Assembly (NCBI GenBank): GCA_027065635.1
Contig: JAMONQ010000189.1
Location: 1 to 5,670 of the forward strand
Direction: 5' to 3'
DNA: 5,670 bases
Origin: Campylobacterales bacterium
GTDB taxonomy: Bacteria; Campylobacterota; Campylobacteria; Campylobacterales; Hydrogenimonadaceae
In this document: piece after piece, positions 1 to 5,670 of the stretch
How the letters are laid out: each line of letters begins with the position of its first letter
Numbering within the stretch: the stretch's first letter is position 1
The notes under the pieces: generated by a model
Seen by the model: only the letters and a program-made list of their open reading frames with translations
The model's database searches: none
Told to the model about the DNA's origin: nothing
Program-made: the position numbers and the translations under genes

Positions 1-1
1 G

Positions 2-1123
2 AAGTCCGCGATCATCGGAAGAGCAAGCGATATCCATATAGAACCGACAGAAAACAGCTGTATAGTAAGAAGCCGTATAGACGGTATGCTTACCGAAAGT
101 TTCCGCTTCGACAAAGATATATACCCTCCGCTCTCGTCACGTCTAAAACTGCTCGCAAACCTCGACATCGCCGAACGCAGAAAACCGCAAGACGGCCGCT
201 TTTCAGCCACGATCGTCAATCGCGAGTTCGATTTTCGTGTATCTACACTTCCCATTATGAACGGCGAATCGATCGTTATGCGTATTCTCGACAAGTCCAA
301 AGTGATGATAAGGCTCGAAGATGCCGGAATGAGCCCTCACAACTTCAATATTTTCAACGAAGCTTTGAAGGTTCCATACGGTATCGTACTCGTCACGGGA
401 CCCACCGGAAGCGGTAAAACCACCACCCTCTACGGTGCGCTGAACAACCTTAAAAGTGTCGATAAAAAGCTTATTACCGTTGAAGATCCGGTAGAATACC
501 AGATGAATCTTGTCCAGCAGGTGCAGGTAAACCCAAAAGTGGGTCTCACTTTCGCCAGTGCCCTGCGTTCCATACTCCGTCAGGATCCCGATATCATAAT
601 GATCGGTGAGATCAGGGACCAGGAGACTCTTAGAATCGCCATTCAGGCCGCATTGACAGGCCACCTCGTTCTCTCCACGCTACACACGAACGACTCTATA
701 AGTGCGATAACGAGAATGGCCGACATGGGTATCGAACCGTACCTCATCAGCGGCTCCCTCATAGCCATAGAGGCTCAGCGTCTGGTCAGAAAGATATGCC
801 CCCACTGTAAAAAAAGTGTTGAAATACCCGATCATGTTATCAATGAACTCGAAGAGTTTATGCCTGAAAAGTATCAGTTTTTCAAAGGAAGCGGTTGCAA
901 AGAGTGCCAGGGCACCGGATATATAGGCCGCGAGATGATAAGCGAAGTACTTAGAGTGAATGAGACTCTAACAAGCATGATCGCCCGTGAAGCCTCTAAG
1001 GCGGAGCTGACACAGGAGGCTTTCAAGCAGGGGTTTGTCACCATGATACAAGATGGTGTAAACAAGGCGGTCGAAGGCAAAACGACGATCGACGAAGTAC
1101 TTAGAGTTGCGAGGTTATCATGA
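2..1123 (+). CDS. gspE: GspE/PilB-family secretion or pilus assembly ATPase, 5' partial
   Basis: This is the hexameric cytoplasmic ATPase that powers pseudopilus or type IV pilus assembly through the membrane platform protein. The frame is open to the window edge, giving 373 visible residues. The upstream residues RASDIHIEPTE and RIDGML are hallmark GspE/PilB sequence, so the ATG at 86 is internal and the true start lies outside. Numbered from the first visible codon, Walker A GPTGSGKT is at 133-140, the Asp box TVEDPVEY at 159-166, Walker B region IMIGEIRD at about 199-206 and the His box TGHLVLSTLHTND at 219-231. Four cysteines (266, 269, 299, 302) form CxxC-x29-CxxC, the zinc-binding insert typical of GspE and many PilB proteins; this argues against the retraction ATPase PilT, which lacks it. 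The N-terminal domain that binds GspL or PilM is not visible. The gene overlaps gspF by four bases. Whether the system is type II secretion, type IV pilus or a Campylobacter Cts-like DNA uptake apparatus cannot be decided here. Confidence 0.95.
   Translation, partial: KSAIIGRASDIHIEPTENSCIVRSRIDGMLTESFRFDKDIYPPLSSRLKLLANLDIAERRKPQDGRFSATIVNREFDFRVSTLPIMNGESIVMRILDKSKVMIRLEDAGMSPHNFNIFNEALKVPYGIVLVTGPTGSGKTTTLYGALNNLKSVDKKLITVEDPVEYQMNLVQQVQVNPKVGLTFASALRSILRQDPDIIMIGEIRDQETLRIAIQAALTGHLVLSTLHTNDSISAITRMADMGIEPYLISGSLIAIEAQRLVRKICPHCKKSVEIPDHVINELEEFMPEKYQFFKGSGCKECQGTGYIGREMISEVLRVNETLTSMIAREASKAELTQEAFKQGFVTMIQDGVNKAVEGKTTIDEVLRVARLS
943..1107 (+). repeat. Pair of 15-base direct repeats in the 3' part of gspE
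   Basis: CGAAGTACTTAGAGT occurs exactly at 943-957 and again at 1093-1107, 150 bases apart start to start. Both copies are in the same reading frame and encode EVLRV, in ISEVLRV and IDEVLRV. The protein repetition is ordinary for this family, whose C-terminal region often carries two such E-[VL]-[LM] segments, so this is most likely shared coding constraint with the same codon choices rather than a recombination element. Confidence 0.5.
1111..1114 (+). promoter_or_regulatory. Ribosome binding site for gspF
   Basis: GAGG lies five bases before the ATG at 1120, inside the last codons of gspE. With the ATGA stop/start overlap it supports this start and suggests that gspF is translated by ribosomes finishing gspE. 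Confidence 0.6.
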
Positions 1124-2364
1124 AATACTATCAAGTCACTATGCTGGTTCGAGGCAGTCGGCGCAATATTGTTCTCAAGGCCAACGACCGTGCCGACGCA
1201 ATAAAGAAGATAAAAAGAGACTATCAGGGTACGATGGTTCGTATAAAAGAGATTTCCGCGCCGATAGATGCGACCATAAAGGAATTTTTTTCACAATTCA
1301 GAACCACTGTCGCAAACAGAAAGGTCCAGCCGAAGAATCTTATCGCTGCGATAAGACAGCTTGCGGTTATGACGAATGCGGGTATATCCGTTCACGATGC
1401 GCTCAACGAAATAGCCAACGCTACCAATGACGCCAAGTTGAAAACAATTTTGACCCAGGCATCGGAGAGTATCAACTCCGGGTTGAGTCTCTCCGATACC
1501 TTCAAGCGATACCGATATGACGTAGGCGGAATCACCCTGGCCATGATCGAGCTCGGAGAGCAGACAGGTAATATGTCTGAAGCGCTCTCCGCACTCGCCG
1601 ATATACTTGAAGAGATCCAGGAAAACGTCCAGAAGTTCAAGAAAGCGATGCGATACCCCATGATAACTATGGGAGCCATGGCGATCGCTTTTACCATCCT
1701 TATCATGGTGGTGGTTCCGAAGTTCAAATCGATTTTCGAGAAGTTCAATGCGGAGCTGCCGCTTCCTACAAAGATTCTGCTCGGAATAGAGAATGTGCTC
1801 AGCAACTACGGTCTGCTGGTACTTGGGGGATTGATAGTTTTTATCGCCTTTATCATGTATCTATACAGAAACAACGAAGATTTCAAATATAAAACAGACA
1901 AGCTGCTGCTAAAAACGTATCTGATAAAAGATATTATCTTTTTCGCCACACTAAACCGGTTCGCCATAGTATTTACAGAGCTGGTCCATGCAGGGATCCC
2001 TATCGCCGACGCTCTGGATACCGCTACCGGAATGATAGACAATGCAGTCATGAAAGAGAAGCTCGAAGCTGTAAAAGTCTCTGTCTCAAGAGGTGTGAGC
2101 CTGACCGAAGCCTTCAAGGATACCGGAGTTTTCGAAAACATGATCATACAGATGATATCTGCCGGTGAAAGCAGCGGTCAGCTTGACAGCATGATGAGAA
2201 AGGTCACCGACTACTATCGCATGAGATTCAACTACATTCTCGACAATATGTCCTCATACATTGAACCTATCATGCTGGCTATCATCGCAGGACTCGTACT
2301 GCTGCTCGCGCTGGGAATCTTCCTGCCTATGTGGGATATGGCCAGAGCCGTCAAGGGGCACTAA
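1120..2364 (+). CDS. gspF: GspF/PilC-family inner-membrane platform protein
   Basis: This is the polytopic inner-membrane protein at the centre of type II secretion and type IV pilus machines; it couples the cytoplasmic ATPase to (pseudo)pilin assembly. The 414 residues match the usual family length of about 400. After a short cytoplasmic N-terminal segment come two repeated T2SSF domains, at about 73-200 and 277-403. Each has the characteristic GE-x-[ST]-G signature: GEQTGNM at 146-152 and GESSGQL at 349-355. Three membrane segments are visible at about 181-200, 229-249 and 382-403, the usual topology. The start is fixed by the ATGA overlap with gspE and a GAGG ribosome binding site. Nothing follows on this strand: the stop at 2362-2364 lies inside the end of the opposing helicase gene, so gspF is the last gene of its operon and no pseudopilin genes follow. 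A run of seven T at 1285-1291 lies early in the gene. PilC or CtsF are equally possible names. Confidence 0.93.
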   Translation: MKYYQVTMLVRGSRRNIVLKANDRADAIKKIKRDYQGTMVRIKEISAPIDATIKEFFSQFRTTVANRKVQPKNLIAAIRQLAVMTNAGISVHDALNEIANATNDAKLKTILTQASESINSGLSLSDTFKRYRYDVGGITLAMIELGEQTGNMSEALSALADILEEIQENVQKFKKAMRYPMITMGAMAIAFTILIMVVVPKFKSIFEKFNAELPLPTKILLGIENVLSNYGLLVLGGLIVFIAFIMYLYRNNEDFKYKTDKLLLKTYLIKDIIFFATLNRFAIVFTELVHAGIPIADALDTATGMIDNAVMKEKLEAVKVSVSRGVSLTEAFKDTGVFENMIIQMISAGESSGQLDSMMRKVTDYYRMRFNYILDNMSSYIEPIMLAIIAGLVLLLALGIFLPMWDMARAVKGH

Positions 2365-4414
2365 GAGCTTTCAGCATCTCGTATGTCCGGTCTTTTTTCA
2401 AAAGGCCGGCCTCGTAGAGGAACTGGGAAGGGAAAAAAGTGATATCCTTGAAGCTGTCATACTTCGCATACGACAGATAGAGTCTGTTTTTGGCTCTGGT
2501 CACTGCAACATAAAAGAGTCTTCGCTCCTCATCTATGCTCCCCCCTTTTCCTGCCAGCTTTCTGTTTGGAAAACGTCCATCCATAAGGTCCACAACATAG
2601 ACTTCATCAAACTCCAGCCCCTTGCTCGCATGCACCGTAAGAAGGTTCACCCCCTCCCCTTCGCTAAGCTCTCTTCCTCCCAGCACCATCGCATTTATAA
2701 ACTTCTCGTTCTCCGTATAGGCATGCGCAAGCTGCAACAGAAGCGCTCCTTTTCTCTTGATACGCTCCATAGCCTCCTCTTTTTTTCCAGAGTCGATCTC
2801 ACCGTTTTTCATAACCGCCCTGCGTGTTGAGAGCTGTTCGGCGATATAGATGTATACCCTGGATGTAAGAATGGTACGCATGGTGGATATGGGTTTGCTT
2901 ATCTTTTTCAGAGACTTCATCAACTTGTAGAAATGGTACAGAAAGCTCACCCCGTCGCTGTTTAGCGCCGGATGTTTCAATATTGGGTGGGCCATGAAAC
3001 TCTCTTCGAGTCCAAGATGCGAAAATCTGGAGACAGATCCTATCTGCATCGGGTTGTCGAAAAGTCCAAGTTGGTAGTTGGTTGTGCGTGCCTTGAAAGG
3101 GTTTGTCATGGGCTTCGGATTGAATAGCCCCTCCAGCATATCTCCGCTTCCAAGCTCGACCAAACCTTCAAAAAGCTCTTTTGCCGTTGCGCTTCCGATA
3201 CCTTTTGCATATTCGAAGATGTGGATGAAAGCCATCATATCCTTCGGATTGACGGTCAGGGTGGCCAGATCCAGAGCGGCTTTGACCTCTTTTGCATCGA
3301 AAAAACTTCGACCACCCTTTCTTCGGCATGCTATCGAGGCCTCTTTGAGCATGGCCTCGATACCGTCTGCAGAAGCGTTGTTCCTGAATATTACGGCTAT
3401 TTCTGCATGAGGAGTGGTAGAGAGTCTGATGCTCTTCGCTATCGCCTCATACTGCTGCATCAGATTGTCGAAGATCAGAAGCCTGGGCATCTGTGCCGCT
3501 TCATCCCTTACAACCTCGAGACGCTTTGGATAGAGCCGCTCGTTGTGTTCGATGACCCTGTTGGCCATCTGGAGTATGGGAGCGGTCGATCTGTAGTTCT
3601 TTGTCAGAGTAAAGACTCTGGCGTCCGGATATTTTTTTGTAAACGAGCCGATGATGTTGATATTGGCACCGTTGAAGGCGTAGATGCTCTGGTCATAATC
3701 TCCTACGCAAAAGAGCGAAGGCGGGTCCATGGCATCTATCATGGAGCCTTGAAGGATATTGGTATCCTGATACTCGTCTATGAGGACCTCTTTGAAAAAG
3801 GCACCCTCTCTTTCTACATATCTCGACATCATAATGAGCAGGTCGTTGAAATCTACAAAACCGAACTCCTCCTTGGTCTGTTCGAACTCACGGACAATAT
3901 CGAGATATATATCGACGAAAGGTTCCTGCCCCTCATGCCTTTTTGAAAGCCATACATCAAAAGGCTCTCTCGTCGAGTTCTGGAAGAGCGAGTAGATATC
4001 GTAGAGGAAATTTGCGGAAAACGGCTGCGCTTCTGCCCCCAGATGATGGAACTGGCGCTTGTCGTATATGCTTCTAAAGAGTACCTTGAGCTCGCCGGGC
4101 TGTTTGAGATTGATCTTGGCACCGCTCTTTTTAAGCCATCTGTAGCTTACTGCATGAAATGTCCCGGCCTCTATTCTGCCTGCTACATCCTTGCTGAAGT
4201 ATCCGGCCACCCTATCTACCATTTCAGCAGCAGCCTTGTTGGTAAATGTCAGCAGCAAGATCTCTTCCGGATCCACTCCCGAGGATAGAAGGTACCCTAT
4301 TCGGCCGACGATGGTAGAGGTCTTGCCTGTACCTGCCGATGCAATGATCAAATTGTGTCCGTAGGGTGCTTTTGCAGCTTCGAGCTGCTCTTTGTTGAGA
4401 CGGGATAAAGGCAT
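2351..4414 (-). CDS. uvrD: UvrD/PcrA/Rep-like superfamily 1A DNA helicase
   Basis: This is an ATP-driven 3'-5' DNA translocase and helicase of the kind used in nucleotide excision and mismatch repair, fork restart and removal of proteins from DNA. All SF1A motifs are present in 687 residues: Q motif LNKEQ 6-10, Walker A ASAGTGKT 25-32, Ia LLLTFTNKAAAEM 53-65, Ib GTFHAVSYRWL 84-94, VDFNDLL 187-193, motif II LIDEYQDTN 211-219, motif III VGDYDQSIYAFNGAN 237-251, motif IV LTKNYRST 270-277, motif V LLTVHASKGLEFD 591-603 and motif VI FYVAVTRAKNRL 634-645. The 2B region (about 375-555) is divergent and contains QLGLF at 448-452, resembling a sliding-clamp binding peptide. Motif III has AFNGA where E. 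coli UvrD has GWRGA. The protein ends about 40 residues after motif VI, so the C-terminal Tudor-like domain of UvrD/PcrA is absent, as in Rep. An in-frame TAA directly before the ATG fixes this as the first possible ATG. The gene has its own promoter and RBS, follows the SUV3-like gene after 55 bases and overlaps gspF tail to tail by 14 bases. UvrD, PcrA and Rep cannot be separated with certainty. Confidence 0.95.
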   Translation of the reverse strand: MPLSRLNKEQLEAAKAPYGHNLIIASAGTGKTSTIVGRIGYLLSSGVDPEEILLLTFTNKAAAEMVDRVAGYFSKDVAGRIEAGTFHAVSYRWLKKSGAKINLKQPGELKVLFRSIYDKRQFHHLGAEAQPFSANFLYDIYSLFQNSTREPFDVWLSKRHEGQEPFVDIYLDIVREFEQTKEEFGFVDFNDLLIMMSRYVEREGAFFKEVLIDEYQDTNILQGSMIDAMDPPSLFCVGDYDQSIYAFNGANINIIGSFTKKYPDARVFTLTKNYRSTAPILQMANRVIEHNERLYPKRLEVVRDEAAQMPRLLIFDNLMQQYEAIAKSIRLSTTPHAEIAVIFRNNASADGIEAMLKEASIACRRKGGRSFFDAKEVKAALDLATLTVNPKDMMAFIHIFEYAKGIGSATAKELFEGLVELGSGDMLEGLFNPKPMTNPFKARTTNYQLGLFDNPMQIGSVSRFSHLGLEESFMAHPILKHPALNSDGVSFLYHFYKLMKSLKKISKPISTMRTILTSRVYIYIAEQLSTRRAVMKNGEIDSGKKEEAMERIKRKGALLLQLAHAYTENEKFINAMVLGGRELSEGEGVNLLTVHASKGLEFDEVYVVDLMDGRFPNRKLAGKGGSIDEERRLFYVAVTRAKNRLYLSYAKYDSFKDITFFPSQFLYEAGLLKKDRTYEMLKALSAP
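2387..2409 (+). terminator. Hairpin just past gspF stop, possible transcript 3' end
   Basis: The arms CCGGTCTTTT (2387-2396) and AAAAGGCCGG (2400-2409) pair over 10 bp, with one T-G wobble and a three-base loop TTC. The hairpin begins 22 bases after the gspF stop codon and lies within the last codons of the opposing UvrD-like gene, where it encodes part of GLLKKDR. No T tract follows on either strand, so it is not a canonical intrinsic terminator. It might stabilise or pause the gspEF transcript, or be a by-product of the coding sequence. Confidence 0.3.
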
Positions 4415-4428
4415 TTATGCGGATGTTT

Positions 4429-4432
4429 CTCC
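4429..4432 (-). promoter_or_regulatory. Ribosome binding site for the UvrD-like gene
   Basis: On the minus strand GGAG lies 14 bases before the ATG at 4414, longer than the usual 5 to 10. It is the best Shine-Dalgarno match in the short leader. Since a TAA codon directly precedes the ATG in frame, no upstream start is available to improve the spacing. Confidence 0.5.
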
Positions 4433-4451
4433 AATGATTTGAATGGGCGAA

Positions 4452-4460
4452 ATTATACCA
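4452..4460 (-). promoter_or_regulatory. Extended -10 sigma70-type promoter for the UvrD-like gene
   Basis: Reading the minus strand, TGGTATAAT is a consensus -10 hexamer (TATAAT, 4452-4457) preceded by the TGn extension. No good -35 hexamer is present at the expected distance, where the sequence is CGAGAA. Weak or absent -35 with a strong extended -10 is the usual sigma70 pattern in Campylobacter and Helicobacter. Transcription would begin near 4444-4446, giving a leader of about 30 bases that includes the GGAG site. The element sits 10 bases past the stop codon of the upstream helicase gene, in the only intergenic gap of the window. Confidence 0.6.
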
Positions 4461-4469
4461 TTTCAGAGA

Positions 4470-5670
4470 CTACTTTCTCGGATACCTGCGAGCCGGTCGC
4501 CCTCCCCTGAAACACTCCTGGCAGATACCGAACCTGAAATTCGGCGGAAGCGGCTTCCCACATCTCTTGCATGCTCTGGCGAATATGCCCCTACACAAGG
4601 AGCGCTCGATAAATCTGTTTAAAATCTCCCGTGCGGTCACGGCGTTTTCCGTATCCACGAAACTCTCGGGAAAACGGTACGAAAGCCACAGATATAGTGA
4701 AACCTCCTTCACTCTCTCCTCCGCATCGAAAAGCATATCGGATGTCTGTGCGACCTTCGGCAGATCATGCGGTATCTGAAAGAGTATAGGCTCGCCGCGC
4801 TCCAAAGAGATCAGATAGCGGTGAAAGACACTCTCGAGATATGCAGAGCCGAGTGTAAGCGGTGCACAGGAGAGGTGGTATTTGGATTTCAGATCGAGCC
4901 TGTAAAAGTCGACCATTTTCGCGATTTCGAGCATATTCTCGATATTGGCGGCTATAAAAGGGCCCTCAAAACGCATATGTTTTACAAAAAAGCCCAGAAT
5001 CTCCGAAAGACTCTGCGTCTCGATAATCCTGGCTACAAGTTCGATATGCTCGAAATTGGCCATAACTCTAAATGGCCCCTTTATCGGCTGTGCCGGCTCG
5101 TCGATCAACTCGGTAACCGTATTCAAAACCGCCCCTGTAAGCGCTCCTACATAACCCTCTTCATGAAGGCCGTAACGTCCGGCCCGACCGGCAATCTGAC
5201 GAATCTCGGAGGGGGTCAGAAGTCGGCGGCTCTGACCGTCAAATTTCGAATCCTTGGCAAAAAGGAGGGTACGGATAGGAAGATTCAGGCCCATCGCTAT
5301 GGCATCCGTAGCTACAATGATCTGCGACTCTCCCTCCCTGAACCTTCTTGCCTCTTCACGCCTTACCTCGGGGCTCAGGTTGCCGTATACCACCGATACG
5401 TCGTATCTTGCACCGAGCTGCTCCTTCAGAGCCAAGACATCTCTTCTGGAAAAAGCCACAATCGCAGTGGACGGCTCCAGCTTTTTAAGCGAAGTCGGCT
5501 TGCTGTTTAAAATCAGTGGGGCTTTACGCCGAAAACGGACAATTTCGAGTTCTTCGTCGAGCCATTCGGCAAGCTCTTCTACCGCACTCAACGCATCTTC
5601 GCTACCGGTCATGATCACCGTCTGGGCCGGGACTCCTATTATCGCATTCGCCCATGCCCATCCTCTATCC
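4470..5670 (-). CDS. SUV3-like superfamily 2 RNA/DNA helicase with C-terminal zinc ribbon, 5' partial
   Basis: This is the C-terminal part of an ATP-dependent helicase resembling SUV3/SUPV3L1, which in mitochondria unwinds RNA for the degradosome. The frame is open to the window edge with 399 visible residues. It enters at DRGWAWANAIIGVPAQ, matching the RGxAWT-AlLG segment that follows the DEIQ Walker B motif in SUV3, so the GTG at 5618 is not the start. Numbered from the first visible codon: motif III-like MTGS 20-23, motif IV region STAIVAFSRRDV 67-78, motif V ATDAIAMGLNLPI 120-132, KFDG 142-145 and motif VI QIAGRAGRYG 158-167. The SUV3 C-terminal helical domain follows at about 200-275 and includes the conserved CAP (268-270). 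The end holds four cysteines (367, 370, 383, 386; CxxC-x12-CxxC), a likely zinc ribbon, then a basic tail GGRPARRYPRK. The ATPase core with Walker A and B is outside the window. The UvrD-like gene follows on the same strand. An RNA-decay role is inferred from the family only; bacterial members are poorly characterised. Confidence 0.88.
   Translation of the reverse strand, partial: DRGWAWANAIIGVPAQTVIMTGSEDALSAVEELAEWLDEELEIVRFRRKAPLILNSKPTSLKKLEPSTAIVAFSRRDVLALKEQLGARYDVSVVYGNLSPEVRREEARRFREGESQIIVATDAIAMGLNLPIRTLLFAKDSKFDGQSRRLLTPSEIRQIAGRAGRYGLHEEGYVGALTGAVLNTVTELIDEPAQPIKGPFRVMANFEHIELVARIIETQSLSEILGFFVKHMRFEGPFIAANIENMLEIAKMVDFYRLDLKSKYHLSCAPLTLGSAYLESVFHRYLISLERGEPILFQIPHDLPKVAQTSDMLFDAEERVKEVSLYLWLSYRFPESFVDTENAVTAREILNRFIERSLCRGIFARACKRCGKPLPPNFRFGICQECFRGGRPARRYPRK

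Noticed and set aside
86..88. ATG as the start of the GspE-like gene
   Set aside because: The frame stays open to the window edge and the upstream codons encode conserved RASDIHIEP and RIDG sequence, so the codon is internal.
203..664. A 153-codon open frame on the minus strand inside gspE
   Set aside because: It is antisense to the Walker A and His box of gspE, with no domain or convincing ribosome binding site.
1285..1291. T7 run in gspF as a phase-variable tract
   Set aside because: Seven T is short, it encodes two conserved-looking Phe codons, and phase variation in this group mostly uses longer G/C tracts.
1681..1688. GCGATCGC palindrome in gspF
   Set aside because: A single copy in coding sequence with no partner elsewhere in the window; expected by chance.
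2392..2399. A6 run (AAAAAAG on the minus strand) in the UvrD-like gene as a programmed frameshift site
   Set aside because: The reading frame gives codons AAA AAA GAC, not the efficient A-AAA-AAG phase, and it lies about 15 codons from the stop, so a shift would have little effect.
3221..3946. A 241-codon open frame on the plus strand opposite the UvrD-like helicase
   Set aside because: It is antisense to strongly conserved SF1 motifs II to IV and has no recognisable protein family; it is best explained as a shadow.
4462..4482. Short inverted repeat (GAGA...TCTC) near the end of the SUV3-like gene as a terminator
   Set aside because: Only about four base pairs with a six-base loop and no T tract; too weak to support.
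4767..5510. A 247-codon open frame on the plus strand opposite the SUV3-like helicase
   Set aside because: It lies wholly antisense to a gene with clear helicase motifs, and its translation shows no recognisable domain. Balanced base composition and biased codon use readily leave long open antisense frames.

Overview
This window holds four protein genes packed tightly on both strands, with no RNA genes, mobile elements or CRISPR. Two genes run left to right: a 5'-truncated GspE/PilB-type secretion or pilus assembly ATPase (2-1123) and its partner, a GspF/PilC-type inner-membrane platform protein (1120-2364). Two run right to left: a 5'-truncated SUV3-type superfamily 2 helicase (4470-5670) and a UvrD/PcrA/Rep-type superfamily 1 helicase (2351-4414). 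The pairs converge, and the last 14 bases of gspF and of the UvrD-like gene overlap.

The likely source is a member of Campylobacterota (former Epsilonproteobacteria), perhaps a free-living or vent-type genus, since the base composition is close to balanced rather than strongly AT-rich. This is inference. It rests on the character of the UvrD-like protein (N-terminus beginning MPLSRLNKEQ, Walker A SAGTGKT, motif III GDYDQSIYAFNGA), on the style of the short GspF N-terminus, and on a sigma70-type promoter with an extended -10 (TGGTATAAT) and no recognisable -35. No marker gene in the window settles it.

Layout. 1-1123: end of gspE, entering just before the ASDIHIEP region, so the N-terminal domain lies outside. 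1120-2364: gspF, translationally coupled through an ATGA overlap. 2351-4414: the complete UvrD-like helicase on the minus strand. 4415-4469: the only intergenic gap, 55 bases, with an extended -10 promoter and a GGAG ribosome binding site for the UvrD-like gene. 4470-5670: the SUV3-like helicase, entering just after where its DEAD-like Walker B motif should be and ending in a four-cysteine zinc ribbon and a basic tail.

GspE and GspF are the motor and membrane platform that drive assembly of a (pseudo)pilus; they close their operon, since no pseudopilin gene follows. The two helicases form a codirectional nucleic-acid pair, although the UvrD-like gene seems to have its own promoter. The window is mostly ordinary housekeeping and accessory machinery. 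The best lead is an exact QLGLF pentapeptide in the 2B region of the UvrD-like helicase, which matches the bacterial sliding-clamp binding motif. Next are the SUV3-zinc ribbon architecture and the overlapping convergent gene ends with a 10-bp hairpin just past the gspF stop.
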